A DNA stretch of 35,061 nt from Clostridia bacterium (GTDB taxonomy: Bacteria; Bacillota_A; Clostridia; Oscillospirales; CAG-272): contig JAFTLD010000080.1 in the NCBI GenBank assembly GCA_017452945.1, positions 1 through 35,061 on the forward strand, read 5' to 3'. This document shows positions 1-7,813 of this stretch, in pieces; position 1 is the first letter of the stretch, and every line of letters begins with the position of its first letter. The position numbers and the translations under genes are program-made. The notes under the pieces were generated by a model. That model was not told where the DNA came from and ran no database searches. It worked only from the letters and a program-made list of their open reading frames with translations.

Positions 1-109
1 AGGGGGTTCCCATACAGACACTCCTTCATATCCAATAATACTGAAAAGCAGGAGCCTTGATCAAAGACCTTTGCTTTCTGTTGTATAAGACGTGAAAGGG
101 CGACCGTAC

Positions 110-257
110 GGTGACCTCATCCGTCGCCTACTGCGCCACCTTCCCCGGCGGGGAAGGCTCCTCAAGGTACCCCGAAGCGGATAATCGAATAAGACGGACG
201 CACAAAATAAGCCTTCCCCGCTGGGGAAGGTGGCGCGTAGCGCCGGATGAGGTCACC
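110..257. repeat. 148-bp inverted-repeat element
   Basis: The ends are perfect 14-bp inverted repeats: GGTGACCTCATCCG at 110-123 and its complement at 244-257. Inside, GCGCCACCTTCCCC (133-146) pairs with 223-236, and each arm also folds locally (CCTTCCCC/GGGGAAGG at 139-157 and 212-230). Shorter matching sequence continues outside the ends (CGTGAAAG near 91, CTTTCACAT near 269). No gene lies inside. It resembles a small non-coding MITE-like repeat. The rest of 1-375 shows no coding signal. Confidence 0.75.
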
Positions 258-294
258 ATGCGGACGCTCTTTCACATCTTTTATTTACGAAAAC

Positions 295-371
295 AGCAGG
301 AATTTGCTCAAAAACGAACCAATTCCTGCTACTTTTCCGCTAATTCATCAGCCCGATAGGGCTGCTCTTTT
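295..371. terminator. Two hairpins downstream of the DUF3737 gene
   Basis: AGCAGGAATT (295-304) pairs with AATTCCTGCT (321-330), and CAGCCC (349-354) pairs with GGGCTG (359-364) followed by CTCTTTTTG on the plus strand. The second is terminator-shaped for plus-strand transcription entering from the left, while the DUF3737 operon ends here from the right. The T-run is on the wrong side for that operon, so its terminator is not certain. Confidence 0.35.
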
Positions 372-375
372 TGTT

Positions 376-1239
376 TTACGCCTTTGTAACCTCTACCAGA
401 CCCTTGGCCTCGTCAAGATCCATGATGATCTCCCCAACCTCGGGGACGGTGATCTTACCCGACAGCGGATTTTTGATGCTGATCACGGGCGACGTGACCG
501 TTGCTTGCACCTCGCTGCGCTCAAACGCCAGATCACACTCGTGCATCTCGCAATCGATCAGCACAAGCCCCTCGCAATAGCAAAGCGGCTGCGTGCCGAT
601 GATGGTGCAATGCTCAAACGTGACGTTCTTGCAATACCACGCAAGATACTCGCCCTTGACGCGACAGTTGCGCACCACCACGTTCTCGGCATGCCACAAC
701 GCATCCTTGGTGTCAAGGTCGCAATTCTCAAATACCGCATTCCTGACGTACTGGAAAGAATACTTTCCCTTGAAGGTCATATTCTCAAAATTCAGATCTT
801 GGCCGCGGAACATATAATACTCACCCTCGGCCGTCACGTTTTTCATGTCCACGTCATGGCTCATCCAGCCGAATTCGGCAGAGCGGATGCTGCAATCGCT
901 GATATTTACTCCATGGCATTCACGCAAAGCCTTGATGCCGTGCAGCTCTGTATTCGAAATTGCAATATCATCCGAGTACCAAAGCGCAGCGCGGCAGGTT
1001 TCACTGAGCCGGCATTGATCGATTTCAAGGCCATGCACGTGCCAGAAGGGATAGCGCAGATCAAACTCGCACTCCTGCACCCTGACTTCCGCGCACTCCT
1101 TGAAAGCACTCTCACCGTCCGCAGGCCCTGCAAAACGGCAATTATGTACGAAAATTTCTTTTTGGCCGTAAAAAGCTCTCTCTTGGTCGTAATTTTGGTT
1201 CGAAAACTCTCTCATTTCTGTTATTTCACAAAGTGCCAT
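376..1239 (-). CDS. DUF3737-type pentapeptide/right-handed beta-helix protein
   Basis: 287 residues. The chain is a run of short repeats of the form 'V-N-C-x-[FILV]-x-G' ('NAVFENCDLDT', 'NVVVRNCRVKG', 'NVTFEHCTIIG'), as expected for a parallel beta-helix in which Asn/Cys ladders stack. The N-terminal pattern (F-x-x-[QE]-[RD]-A-F-Y) and length fit the DUF3737 family, whose biochemical role is not established. No signal peptide or membrane segment is visible, so a cytoplasmic location is expected. The start codon overlaps the end of the upstream GH127 gene by 19 bp, implying translational coupling in the HD-GH127-DUF3737 operon. In related genomes these proteins are simply called conserved hypotheticals, and I infer no enzyme activity. 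Confidence 0.85.
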   Translation of the reverse strand: MALCEITEMREFSNQNYDQERAFYGQKEIFVHNCRFAGPADGESAFKECAEVRVQECEFDLRYPFWHVHGLEIDQCRLSETCRAALWYSDDIAISNTELHGIKALRECHGVNISDCSIRSAEFGWMSHDVDMKNVTAEGEYYMFRGQDLNFENMTFKGKYSFQYVRNAVFENCDLDTKDALWHAENVVVRNCRVKGEYLAWYCKNVTFEHCTIIGTQPLCYCEGLVLIDCEMHECDLAFERSEVQATVTSPVISIKNPLSGKITVPEVGEIIMDLDEAKGLVEVTKA

Positions 1240-3056
1240 ACCTGCATCTCGCTCTCACCGCGGTTGGCAAAAGCATAATACGGGATCAGCACAGCGTTGA
1301 TCTTCTCCTTATTTTGTGTTTTTCTGCGATACAAGGGTGCGTCCGGCTCGCGCACGGTGCGCCACGCGCGCACGGTCAGCTGCGGAACACCCAAAGTGGG
1401 ATGCTTACCGTAGGAGAATCTTGCATGGCTGTCCAGCGCGATATCGCGCAAAAGTGTACCGTTGTCCGCGCTCTCCATGCAATACAGCACGGGACCGCGC
1501 ATGACGGCATATCTGCCTGCGTCAAAGATCACCTCGGGACGCGCCTCAATAAAGACAGGCTTCATGGTAAAATCAAAGGTCAACTCTTCACCGTCCTTGA
1601 CGTCAAAACATGCATATCCACGCTCTACCTTGCCGGTATAGCCCTCAAACCATCCCGGAATACGCACGGCTATGCGCGCATCTCCTCCGGACAGCTTGAT
1701 CCTGACCTTGCCATTCTCGGGATAACGCGTGCTCTGCTCCAACACAAGCATCTTGCCGTCGTGCTCAATGGTGGTCAGACTCTGCATGAACTGATGCACG
1801 TAAATCACCTCACCGTCGTCCGAATACAGCATATTGGCAATGGACGGAATGAATCTGACGATATTGGGCGGGCAGCAGGAGCACTGGAACACCTCACTAC
1901 GCTGCATGGGCGGCAGCCCTACGCTATGATGGTTGACGCTGACGTCACGCGTGTGCATATAGGGCAAAATTTCAAGCGGGTTCTGATAGAAAAAGCTCTT
2001 TCCGTCCAAGGAAAGCGAGGACATAAAGCCGTTATAGATCACGCGCTCGACTACGTCCGCATACTTGGAATCCGCGCCAAAGCGCAGCATACGGTTTGCA
2101 AACAGTGCCAGCGCCAGTGCCGCACAGGACTCGGTATATGAGATCAGATTGGGCAAGTCATAATCCACCGTAAAGGCCTCGCCCGCACTGCTCGAGCCAA
2201 TTCCGCCCGTGATGTACATGCGCTTGCTTGCCACGTTATCAAATATCGCCTCACATGCTTGCTTGAGCTGCTCGTCACCCGTATAAAATGCCACGTCAGC
2301 CATACCGCAATACAGATACATCGCACGCACGGCGTGTCCCTCAGCGGTCTTTTGCTCACGCACGGGCAAATGGCTTTGCGCATAAGGGGTTCTGACCCAA
2401 TCGTAATCCACAATACCGTCGTTGCCGCGCATATCGATAAAATGCTTTGCAAGATCAAGATAACGCTCCTCACCCGTGCATTCGTACAATCTCACCAATG
2501 CAAGCTCGATCTCTTCATGTCCGGGTGTTTTGAAGGGTACGTCCGCATCGATCAAAAATCTCTTTTCAATATAGTCGGCATAGCGGCACATGCAATCCAA
2601 GAATTTGCGCTTGCCGGTTGCGTTGTAATACGCCACGGCCGCCTCCATCAGATGCCCCGCACAATATAACTCATGCCAATCCCTGACGCGCAGCTTGTTT
2701 TGCGGATCAATGATGGTAAAATAAATATTGTAATACCCGTCTTCCTGCTGATTTTTCGCAATCAGATCGACTAAGCTGTCAATTTTCTTTTCCAAACGTG
2801 CATCCGGCCCAAGTGCGATCTGATATGCCGCGCCCTCGATCCATTTTGCCACGTCGCTGTCCCAGAAAAAATGCGGCTGATTGGGCTGCCCCGGCTGCCA
2901 ATCAAAGCGAAACGCATCTATTCTGCCGGTGTCGGAAAAGCGATCGTACACCGCTTTGGTGGTCACGCGGCGCACCAGCGTCTGCTTTTGCTTCCAAAAA
3001 CCTCCCGTGATGCGTGTTTTTGAAAAATCAACCGTTCTGATCTTTGATTTTTGCAT
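1221..3056 (-). CDS. GH127 beta-L-arabinofuranosidase-like glycoside hydrolase
   Basis: 611 residues from the ATG at 3056, chosen because GGAGGAAGAAC stands directly before it; an upstream in-frame ATG at 3152 lacks this and lies inside the preceding gene. GH127 enzymes such as Bifidobacterium HypBA1 use a zinc-bound cysteine nucleophile with one Glu and three Cys ligands. Here Glu293 (G-E-A-F) and Cys311 (T-E-S-C) are 18 residues apart, the same spacing as Glu322/Cys340 in HypBA1, and a 'QCSCCPPN' motif supplies Cys394-Cys395. The alpha/alpha-barrel N-terminal part ('FRFDWQPGQPNQPHFFWDSDVAKW' region) and C-terminal beta-sandwich are both present, so the protein looks complete. No signal peptide: it likely removes terminal beta-L-arabinofuranose from imported oligosaccharides in the cytoplasm. 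It overlaps the HD gene (29 bp) and the DUF3737 gene (19 bp). Confidence 0.9.
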   Translation of the reverse strand: MQKSKIRTVDFSKTRITGGFWKQKQTLVRRVTTKAVYDRFSDTGRIDAFRFDWQPGQPNQPHFFWDSDVAKWIEGAAYQIALGPDARLEKKIDSLVDLIAKNQQEDGYYNIYFTIIDPQNKLRVRDWHELYCAGHLMEAAVAYYNATGKRKFLDCMCRYADYIEKRFLIDADVPFKTPGHEEIELALVRLYECTGEERYLDLAKHFIDMRGNDGIVDYDWVRTPYAQSHLPVREQKTAEGHAVRAMYLYCGMADVAFYTGDEQLKQACEAIFDNVASKRMYITGGIGSSSAGEAFTVDYDLPNLISYTESCAALALALFANRMLRFGADSKYADVVERVIYNGFMSSLSLDGKSFFYQNPLEILPYMHTRDVSVNHHSVGLPPMQRSEVFQCSCCPPNIVRFIPSIANMLYSDDGEVIYVHQFMQSLTTIEHDGKMLVLEQSTRYPENGKVRIKLSGGDARIAVRIPGWFEGYTGKVERGYACFDVKDGEELTFDFTMKPVFIEARPEVIFDAGRYAVMRGPVLYCMESADNGTLLRDIALDSHARFSYGKHPTLGVPQLTVRAWRTVREPDAPLYRRKTQNKEKINAVLIPYYAFANRGESEMQVWHFVK

Positions 3057-3624
3057 GTTCTTCCTCCGATTTTCTGATTTTTTCCAATGATTGCATGGCA
3101 AGCACCTCCCGCAGCCTTCGCGTATAGGGCGACCAAACTGCGTTTTCCTCACCGTAAGTCACGTTCAGCGAATATTCCATGGGAATCCAAGTATCGATGG
3201 GGGCTTCATTATGAGAAATCACCGCCTCCATGTTATCCAATGCCTTATAAAGCTTGGACTCGGGCGTTTCCATACGCTCCATTTCCTCGTACAAGGCGCG
3301 AATTTCGGTCGAATACGGCTCGGGCAGCATGGAAAAGATCTGCTCCCATGCCGCTCTTTCAATCTGCTCGTTCTGCTCGGTCTTCTGAAAGGACGGCACG
3401 TCCCCCGTCAAGGCCTCTCCGAAATCGTGGATCAGGCACATGCGGATCACCTTATTCATATCCAACCCGGGATATTCATCCTCGCAAAGCATGGCCAACA
3501 CCGCCAGCCTCCATGTATGCTCGGCAACCGATTCATGACGGCCCGAGGACGTCCAAGAGTGGCGCGTATGACATTTGAGCTTTTCAATCACACCCGCAAA
3601 TTCGATCAGTTTTTCCGCTTGCAT
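3028..3624 (-). CDS. HD-domain 5'-deoxynucleotidase (YfbR/HDDC2-like)
   Basis: 198 residues, the size of E. coli YfbR. The metal-binding HD residues are visible: His36 (V-A-E-H), His66-Asp67 (L-I-H-D-F-G-E) and Asp130 (K-A-L-D-N). Family members dephosphorylate deoxynucleoside monophosphates. The start at 3624 is preferred over an ATG at 3663: GGAGGCAGAG precedes 3624, and the promoter (-10 at 3677-3672) puts transcription start near 3665, which would leave the 3663 ATG almost leaderless. It is the first gene of a three-gene overlapping operon and overlaps the GH127 start by 29 bp. A nucleotide-cleaning enzyme with sugar-degrading partners is an odd pairing. The exact substrate is not deducible. 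Confidence 0.85.
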   Translation of the reverse strand: MQAEKLIEFAGVIEKLKCHTRHSWTSSGRHESVAEHTWRLAVLAMLCEDEYPGLDMNKVIRMCLIHDFGEALTGDVPSFQKTEQNEQIERAAWEQIFSMLPEPYSTEIRALYEEMERMETPESKLYKALDNMEAVISHNEAPIDTWIPMEYSLNVTYGEENAVWSPYTRRLREVLAMQSLEKIRKSEEEHAKIKDQNG

Positions 3625-3651
3625 TCTCTGCCTCCAAATTCCGATATTATC

Positions 3652-3681
3652 TTGACTTTTCATTACCTTTTATTATATAAT
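3652..3681 (+). promoter_or_regulatory. Sigma-A-type promoter of manA
   Basis: TTGACT (3652-3657), 18-bp spacer, TATAAT (3676-3681), giving a leader of roughly 38 nt before the manA ATG. Its -10 box overlaps the minus-strand -10 box (3672-3677), so the two divergent promoters cannot both be occupied. A TTGAC-N5-GTCAA dyad sits at 3686-3700. Confidence 0.75.
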
Positions 3682-3700
3682 AAACTTGACGATAAGTCAA
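3672..3700 (-). promoter_or_regulatory. Sigma-A-type promoter of the HD-GH127-DUF3737 operon
   Basis: Reading the minus strand: TTGACT (3700-3695), 17-bp spacer, TATAAT (3677-3672). It predicts a start near 3665 and a leader of about 40 nt before the ATG at 3624. Confidence 0.8.
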
Positions 3701-3725
3701 TAAAAAAGATTTTTTGGGAGGAAAT

Positions 3726-4658
3726 ATGTATCATACGTATCCCTTGCTCTTAAAGCCTGCCGTCAAGGACTACCTTTGGGGCGGCCAAAAGCTCAAAACG
3801 CTTTATCATATTGACACCGACCTGGAAATTGCTGCCGAGGCTTGGGTGCTTTCCTGTCACCCAAACGGCCACAGCACGGTACAAAACGGTGAATTTGCCG
3901 GCAAAACGCTTGCCGAAGCGCTCACTCTTTGGGAGCAGCCGCAGCTTGATATTCTGGTCAAGCTGATCGACGCGCGCGACAAGCTCTCGCTGCAGGTGCA
4001 TCCAGACGATGCCTATGCCGCCGCGCATCACGGCAGTCGCGGAAAGACCGAGATGTGGTACGTGCTGGACGCAGAGCCGGGTGCGGAATTGATCTGCGGC
4101 TTTGACCGTGAGATCACCACCGAGGAATTTGCCGCACAGATTGCCGCAGGCACACCGGAGCAGGTGGTTTCGCACGTTCCCGTACATCCCGGTGACGTAT
4201 TTTTCATCCCGCCCGGCACGGTTCACGCCATTGGCGCAGGCATTCTGCTTGCCGAGGTGCAACAGAATTCGGATATTACCTACCGCGTTTGGGATTGGGG
4301 ACGCGTGGGAGCGGACGGCAAGCCCAGACAGCTGCACGTAAAGCAAGCCTTGGCAGTTTCCGAAACCAAGCCCTACGCACACGGCAATGCGGACAGCACC
4401 GTGACAGAAATGACGGGTGGCACGCTCCGACTGTTGGCTAAGTGTCCCTATTTTGCAACGTGGGCGGTAACCCTTGACGGTACGGCCGAGGTCTGCATCC
4501 CCGCCGATATCCGCGGTATTCTCTGCACGGGCAGCTCTGCCACCCTCTCCTCGGACGGCTGTGAGGACGTTTTCCTGACAGCAGGCGCGTGCGCATATAT
4601 TCCTGAGGGCATTGACGTCAGAATCTCGGGCAAGGCCGACGTTTTGTGGATCAGGTAA
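3726..4658 (+). CDS. manA: Mannose-6-phosphate isomerase, class I
   Basis: 310 residues from ATG 3726, preceded by GGGAGGAAAT; a TTG at 3714 in the same frame is not needed. The enzyme interconverts mannose-6-phosphate and fructose-6-phosphate with one zinc ion. Expected ligands are seen: Gln90 and His92 (L-S-L-Q-V-H-P-D-D), Glu109 (K-T-E-M-W-Y) and His167 (P-P-G-T-V-H-A-I-G). The catalytic arginine is in Y-R-V-W-D-W-G-R (Arg187). Length matches the short Gram-positive form (about 315 residues). It stands alone, divergent from the HD-GH127 operon and convergent with the GH123-like lipoprotein gene. Cytoplasmic; it links mannose use or mannosyl precursor supply to glycolysis. Confidence 0.95.
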   Translation: MYHTYPLLLKPAVKDYLWGGQKLKTLYHIDTDLEIAAEAWVLSCHPNGHSTVQNGEFAGKTLAEALTLWEQPQLDILVKLIDARDKLSLQVHPDDAYAAAHHGSRGKTEMWYVLDAEPGAELICGFDREITTEEFAAQIAAGTPEQVVSHVPVHPGDVFFIPPGTVHAIGAGILLAEVQQNSDITYRVWDWGRVGADGKPRQLHVKQALAVSETKPYAHGNADSTVTEMTGGTLRLLAKCPYFATWAVTLDGTAEVCIPADIRGILCTGSSATLSSDGCEDVFLTAGACAYIPEGIDVRISGKADVLWIR

Positions 4659-4670
4659 TCGCATAAAAAA

Positions 4671-5041
4671 AGCAACCGCGAATGAGTGCAGTCCTTATCG
4701 GAGAAATTATGGTGGGGTTATGGACATAGCCTTATGCATTTGTTTTGCAAATGCGAAACTTGCGATAAAACAGAAGAGAGAGTAACACGGTCACAAAATC
4801 CCGTGAAGCTCTCTCTTTTCTGCTTTTTTAGTGATATTCTTTGCTTTCGCAAAGAGTGATATTATTGCTATCGCAATAGTGATATTGAAGCCTTACGGCT
4901 TCAGTGATATTCTATTCGCCCATAAACTCGCATAGCGAATATCACTCGTCGTAAGACGAATACCACTGCGAAGCAATAGAACTCGCCAAGGGCGAATAAA
5001 ACTGCCGAACTTCCTTATGGGAAGTTCGGCAAGCGGTTGCT
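4671..5041. repeat. Composite palindromic repeat within a convergent terminator
   Basis: The region is bracketed by AGCAACCGC (4671-4679, preceded by seven A) and GCGGTTGCT (5033-5041, followed by CTTTTTT), which together look like the two arms of a bidirectional terminator. Between them are many short hairpins. GTGATATT recurs at 4831, 4856, 4879 and 4904 (23-25 bp apart) and inverted at 4938-4945, each copy separated by a different small palindrome (CTTTGC/GCAAAG, ATTGC/GCAAT, GAAGCC/GGCTTC, CGTC/GACG). A perfect 11-bp stem GCCGAACTTCC/GGAAGTTCGGC is at 5004-5030. No coding potential is seen. Confidence 0.8.
4771..4829 (+). terminator. Possible manA terminator hairpin
   Basis: CAGAAGAGAGAG (4771-4782) pairs with CTCTCTCTTTTCTG (4809-4822), with inner ACGG/CCGT pairing, followed by GCTTTTTTA. 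It is the first T-run hairpin downstream of manA. Confidence 0.55.
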
Positions 5042-5061
5042 CTTTTTTGGGTTATACGAAA

Positions 5062-7644
5062 TTAATCGTTAGCCGCAGCCTCAACCAGTGCGCCAAGCTG
5101 TGCGCGCAGCTCTCTGAACTGCTCGGTATCGGTGCTGTACTCACCAACGCTGGTGGTCCACTTGTTGATGATCGCGTCTACAACGTCCTTACCGTACTTC
5201 TCTTCAAGAATGGTCAGGTACTCGTAGTCCTCAATACCGTCACGTACGCACTCCAGACGCAGAGAGCCGACAGGATCGGTCTGTGCGAAGTATACGCCGC
5301 TGTAAAGCAGGATACCGTTGCCGTAAACGTCAACGTTATTCTCTGCGCTGACCTCGTGCATAGCATCCATACCGTACAGGAACTCGTCAGCGGTGGGAAC
5401 GTACCACTTAGTGGTACCGTTGGTCCAGTCGTTGACCAGGTAGTACAGGAAGCCGTCCACGTTGTACAGCTTCTGCTGCCAGAACAGAGTACGGAGGTTG
5501 ACTGCATCGGTGTCGATGATCAGCGTGATCTCGGGGTTGCTGGGTCTTCTGGTAACGTACCACCAAGCCTCATCGCCGCCCTCCTGCTCTGCCCACATAC
5601 GGTCTCTGAAGGAGCCGAGTCTTTGCTCGGTGACAACAGAACAGCCATAGGTCAGGGTACGGTCGCCGTACCACTCAGCAAAGGTGTTGTAGAAGAAGGT
5701 CTTGGGACACCATACGTTTACGTACTCGGAAACGTAGGAGAAGTAGTCACCGCTGCCAACGTTATAGTTGACGTGCATGGGAACGATCAGCTTATAGCCG
5801 GGGAAGTATTCGCCAAGCAGCTTGCCGTAATCGTTGATGTCGTTCAGACGGTCCACGGTCAGCGGCTCGTCTACGGGATAGAAGTAAGCCTTATCCAGCC
5901 ATTCCTGCTTCTGGGACAGGAACGCATATGCATTGGCAACGTTGGTTGCGGTCAGCTCCTTGCCAAAGCCGAGAGGCTGGAATGCAACCACTCTGGGGTT
6001 ATCGAGGTATTCTGCCACGCCCTCTTCCGAGAACGAACCGTCAGAATTGTCACCGAAGGGCAGGTCGTAAGCGCAGATGCGGTTTGCAAGCAGGAAATCA
6101 TAGTAACCGTGAGGCAGGTTCTTGCCCTCGCTGTTACGCAGATCGCCGCCCCAGTCCTTATAAGAAACGTATACGTCAAATCCACTCAGGCACATCAAAG
6201 TCTTGCAAGAGGTTGCCTCGGGCAGCTCAAAGTTCCACACGTATGCAAATACGGTGACCTTCTTGACCTCGTTGCCGTCCTTATCCACAACAGTCAGGGT
6301 TGCGGTATACTCACCGGGTACGCTGTCAAGTCCGGAGGTAGCCTTGATGATAAACGTCTGGTTTTCACCGGCCTTGATATCAAAGCCGTCATACGTCTGC
6401 AGATTGGTGATGGGCTCACCGCCGCCATTACCACCGTTTACCCAGTCAAGCATATCCTGATCGGGGGTGTAGGTTACGGGAGGAAGCGGATCGATCACGC
6501 GCTCACCCTCTACGTTGAAGTAATAACCCCAATGCAGACTGGTCTTCAGGGTGTTTCCTGCTTCGTTGGTAAAGTCGGTGATGTACACCTTCAGGTCCTC
6601 TACACCGTTCTCGGAGCCGATCAGAACCTGACAGCCCTCGATCTCGTTCTTGGCCAGCTGGATCTGATACTTCACCTTACCGTTAGAGGTATTGGTTGCC
6701 TGGGGAGTACGGTTGTACAGGTGGTCAAACCACAAATTCAGACTTGCATCTTCCTTATCTGCGGTTTCGGGGGTGTAAGAATCAAACTTGGTGGTGGGGA
6801 GAGTGATAGAGCTCAGCAGCTGCTCAGCCTCTGCCTTGGCCTGATCGCCTGCGATCACACCGACCTCGTCCCAGCCAATGTCAAACATCTTGTAGTAAGC
6901 CTCATCGCTCTCAAGGAACTGGATCTCTGCGATGTGCAGGGTCTCACCGGCATCCTGTGCGCCCGTCATGTAGTCAAAACGGAAGCCGTTAACGTTGCCC
7001 GTCCAGTATTCCACAGCGGACAGATCGAACAATACGTACTGCCAATCGTGATTTTCCAAGTCATAGGATGCGGTGGTCATGATGCCGCCGGTCGCGCCGG
7101 TCACCTGACCTGCACAGTAAAACAGCTCAAACGTGCCCGAGGAGCAGTTGACGTTTCTGACCTTGAGCAATACGTACTTATAGTCGTCTGCACGGACCTT
7201 GCCGATGCCTGCAGCCTTCTGGAACTTGGTGAAGCTGAAGTTTACAAAGGGGTCACCGGTAGCCGAGGTGGTGGTCAGCGCCACGTATACCTCGCCGTCT
7301 TCATCCTGGCCGAAGGAAACTTCAACCTGGTTTTCACCCGAGAAGCATCTTTTCAGAGAAGACTCGCTGGCTGCATTGAAATCAGCAACGATGCCATTGA
7401 TCTCGGGAACCGCAGGCTCGGTGGAAGACTCCTCGGTGGTGTCTTGTGTGGAAGGTTCTGTTGTGGTTTCGCCCTGGGTGGTATCCGCAGACGTACCCTG
7501 GGTGGTTTCATTGGGAGCCTGTGTGCCCTGCTCGGTTGTATCCTCGACAGAGGGACCGGGCTCTTGGCAAGCTACCAGCGCGCATGCAAGCATGACGCAA
7601 GCAAGCGTGGCAGCCAACAGGATCAACGGAAGTGATTTTTTCAT
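5062..7644 (-). CDS. GH123-like (DUF4091) surface lipoprotein with N-terminal beta-sandwich module
   Basis: 860 residues, ATG 7644 with AGAGGT upstream. Residues 1-26 form a lipoprotein signal peptide ending in the lipobox L-V-A-C (Cys26), followed by a Thr/Glu/Gln-rich linker to about residue 80. Residues ~84-247 are a module shared with the other two complete lipoproteins in the window (Y-V-L-L-K-V-R; W-Q-Y-V-L-F-D-L-S; F-R-F-D-Y). The C-terminal half has the hallmarks of the DUF4091/GH123 catalytic domain, including the acidic pair Asp592-Glu593 in Y-P-V-D-E-P and the terminal 'VRDGIEDYEYL' signature. Characterised GH123 members are beta-N-acetylgalactosaminidases using an Asp-Glu pair; the substrate here is inferred. 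It lies downstream of the ABC pair but has its own promoter. Confidence 0.85.
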   Translation of the reverse strand: MKKSLPLILLAATLACVMLACALVACQEPGPSVEDTTEQGTQAPNETTQGTSADTTQGETTTEPSTQDTTEESSTEPAVPEINGIVADFNAASESSLKRCFSGENQVEVSFGQDEDGEVYVALTTTSATGDPFVNFSFTKFQKAAGIGKVRADDYKYVLLKVRNVNCSSGTFELFYCAGQVTGATGGIMTTASYDLENHDWQYVLFDLSAVEYWTGNVNGFRFDYMTGAQDAGETLHIAEIQFLESDEAYYKMFDIGWDEVGVIAGDQAKAEAEQLLSSITLPTTKFDSYTPETADKEDASLNLWFDHLYNRTPQATNTSNGKVKYQIQLAKNEIEGCQVLIGSENGVEDLKVYITDFTNEAGNTLKTSLHWGYYFNVEGERVIDPLPPVTYTPDQDMLDWVNGGNGGGEPITNLQTYDGFDIKAGENQTFIIKATSGLDSVPGEYTATLTVVDKDGNEVKKVTVFAYVWNFELPEATSCKTLMCLSGFDVYVSYKDWGGDLRNSEGKNLPHGYYDFLLANRICAYDLPFGDNSDGSFSEEGVAEYLDNPRVVAFQPLGFGKELTATNVANAYAFLSQKQEWLDKAYFYPVDEPLTVDRLNDINDYGKLLGEYFPGYKLIVPMHVNYNVGSGDYFSYVSEYVNVWCPKTFFYNTFAEWYGDRTLTYGCSVVTEQRLGSFRDRMWAEQEGGDEAWWYVTRRPSNPEITLIIDTDAVNLRTLFWQQKLYNVDGFLYYLVNDWTNGTTKWYVPTADEFLYGMDAMHEVSAENNVDVYGNGILLYSGVYFAQTDPVGSLRLECVRDGIEDYEYLTILEEKYGKDVVDAIINKWTTSVGEYSTDTEQFRELRAQLGALVEAAAND

Positions 7645-7767
7645 ACGCTACCTCTTTCTTAATTTTTATTGGGGAATAAATGCGTTTGCCTGTTCTACGG
7701 TGTGGAAGAAAGCAATGAAGCCAAACGTTTCATACAATTTCTCTTACCAAAATTTCTGTGTATATCC

Positions 7768-7796
7768 ATCATACCATATTTGCACCGTAAATGCAA
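7768..7796 (-). promoter_or_regulatory. Extended -10 promoter of the GH123-like lipoprotein gene
   Basis: Minus strand: TTGCAT (7796-7791), 17-bp spacer ending TGG, TATGAT (7773-7768). The leader would be about 115 nt; no riboswitch-like fold was recognised in it. The TGGTATGAT core also appears in the promoter at 32299. Confidence 0.75.
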
Positions 7797-7813
7797 CGCT
7801 TTTTCGAAATCTT

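Noticed and set aside
247..1278. 343-codon open frame on the plus strand
   Set aside because: Antisense to the DUF3737 gene and running into the repeat element; no RBS.
3625..3663. Longer start for the HD-domain gene at 3663
   Set aside because: Only a weak AAAGG precedes it and the promoter would leave a ~2-nt leader; 3624 has GGAGG and matches family length.
6281..6289. TTATCCACA, a perfect DnaA-box sequence
   Set aside because: A single copy inside a coding region with no AT-rich unwinding element or further boxes; likely chance.
5017..7635. 872-codon open frame on the plus strand
   Set aside because: It lies antisense to the GH123-like lipoprotein gene, whose signal peptide, RBS and domain motifs are clear; the opposite frame is open because of codon bias.
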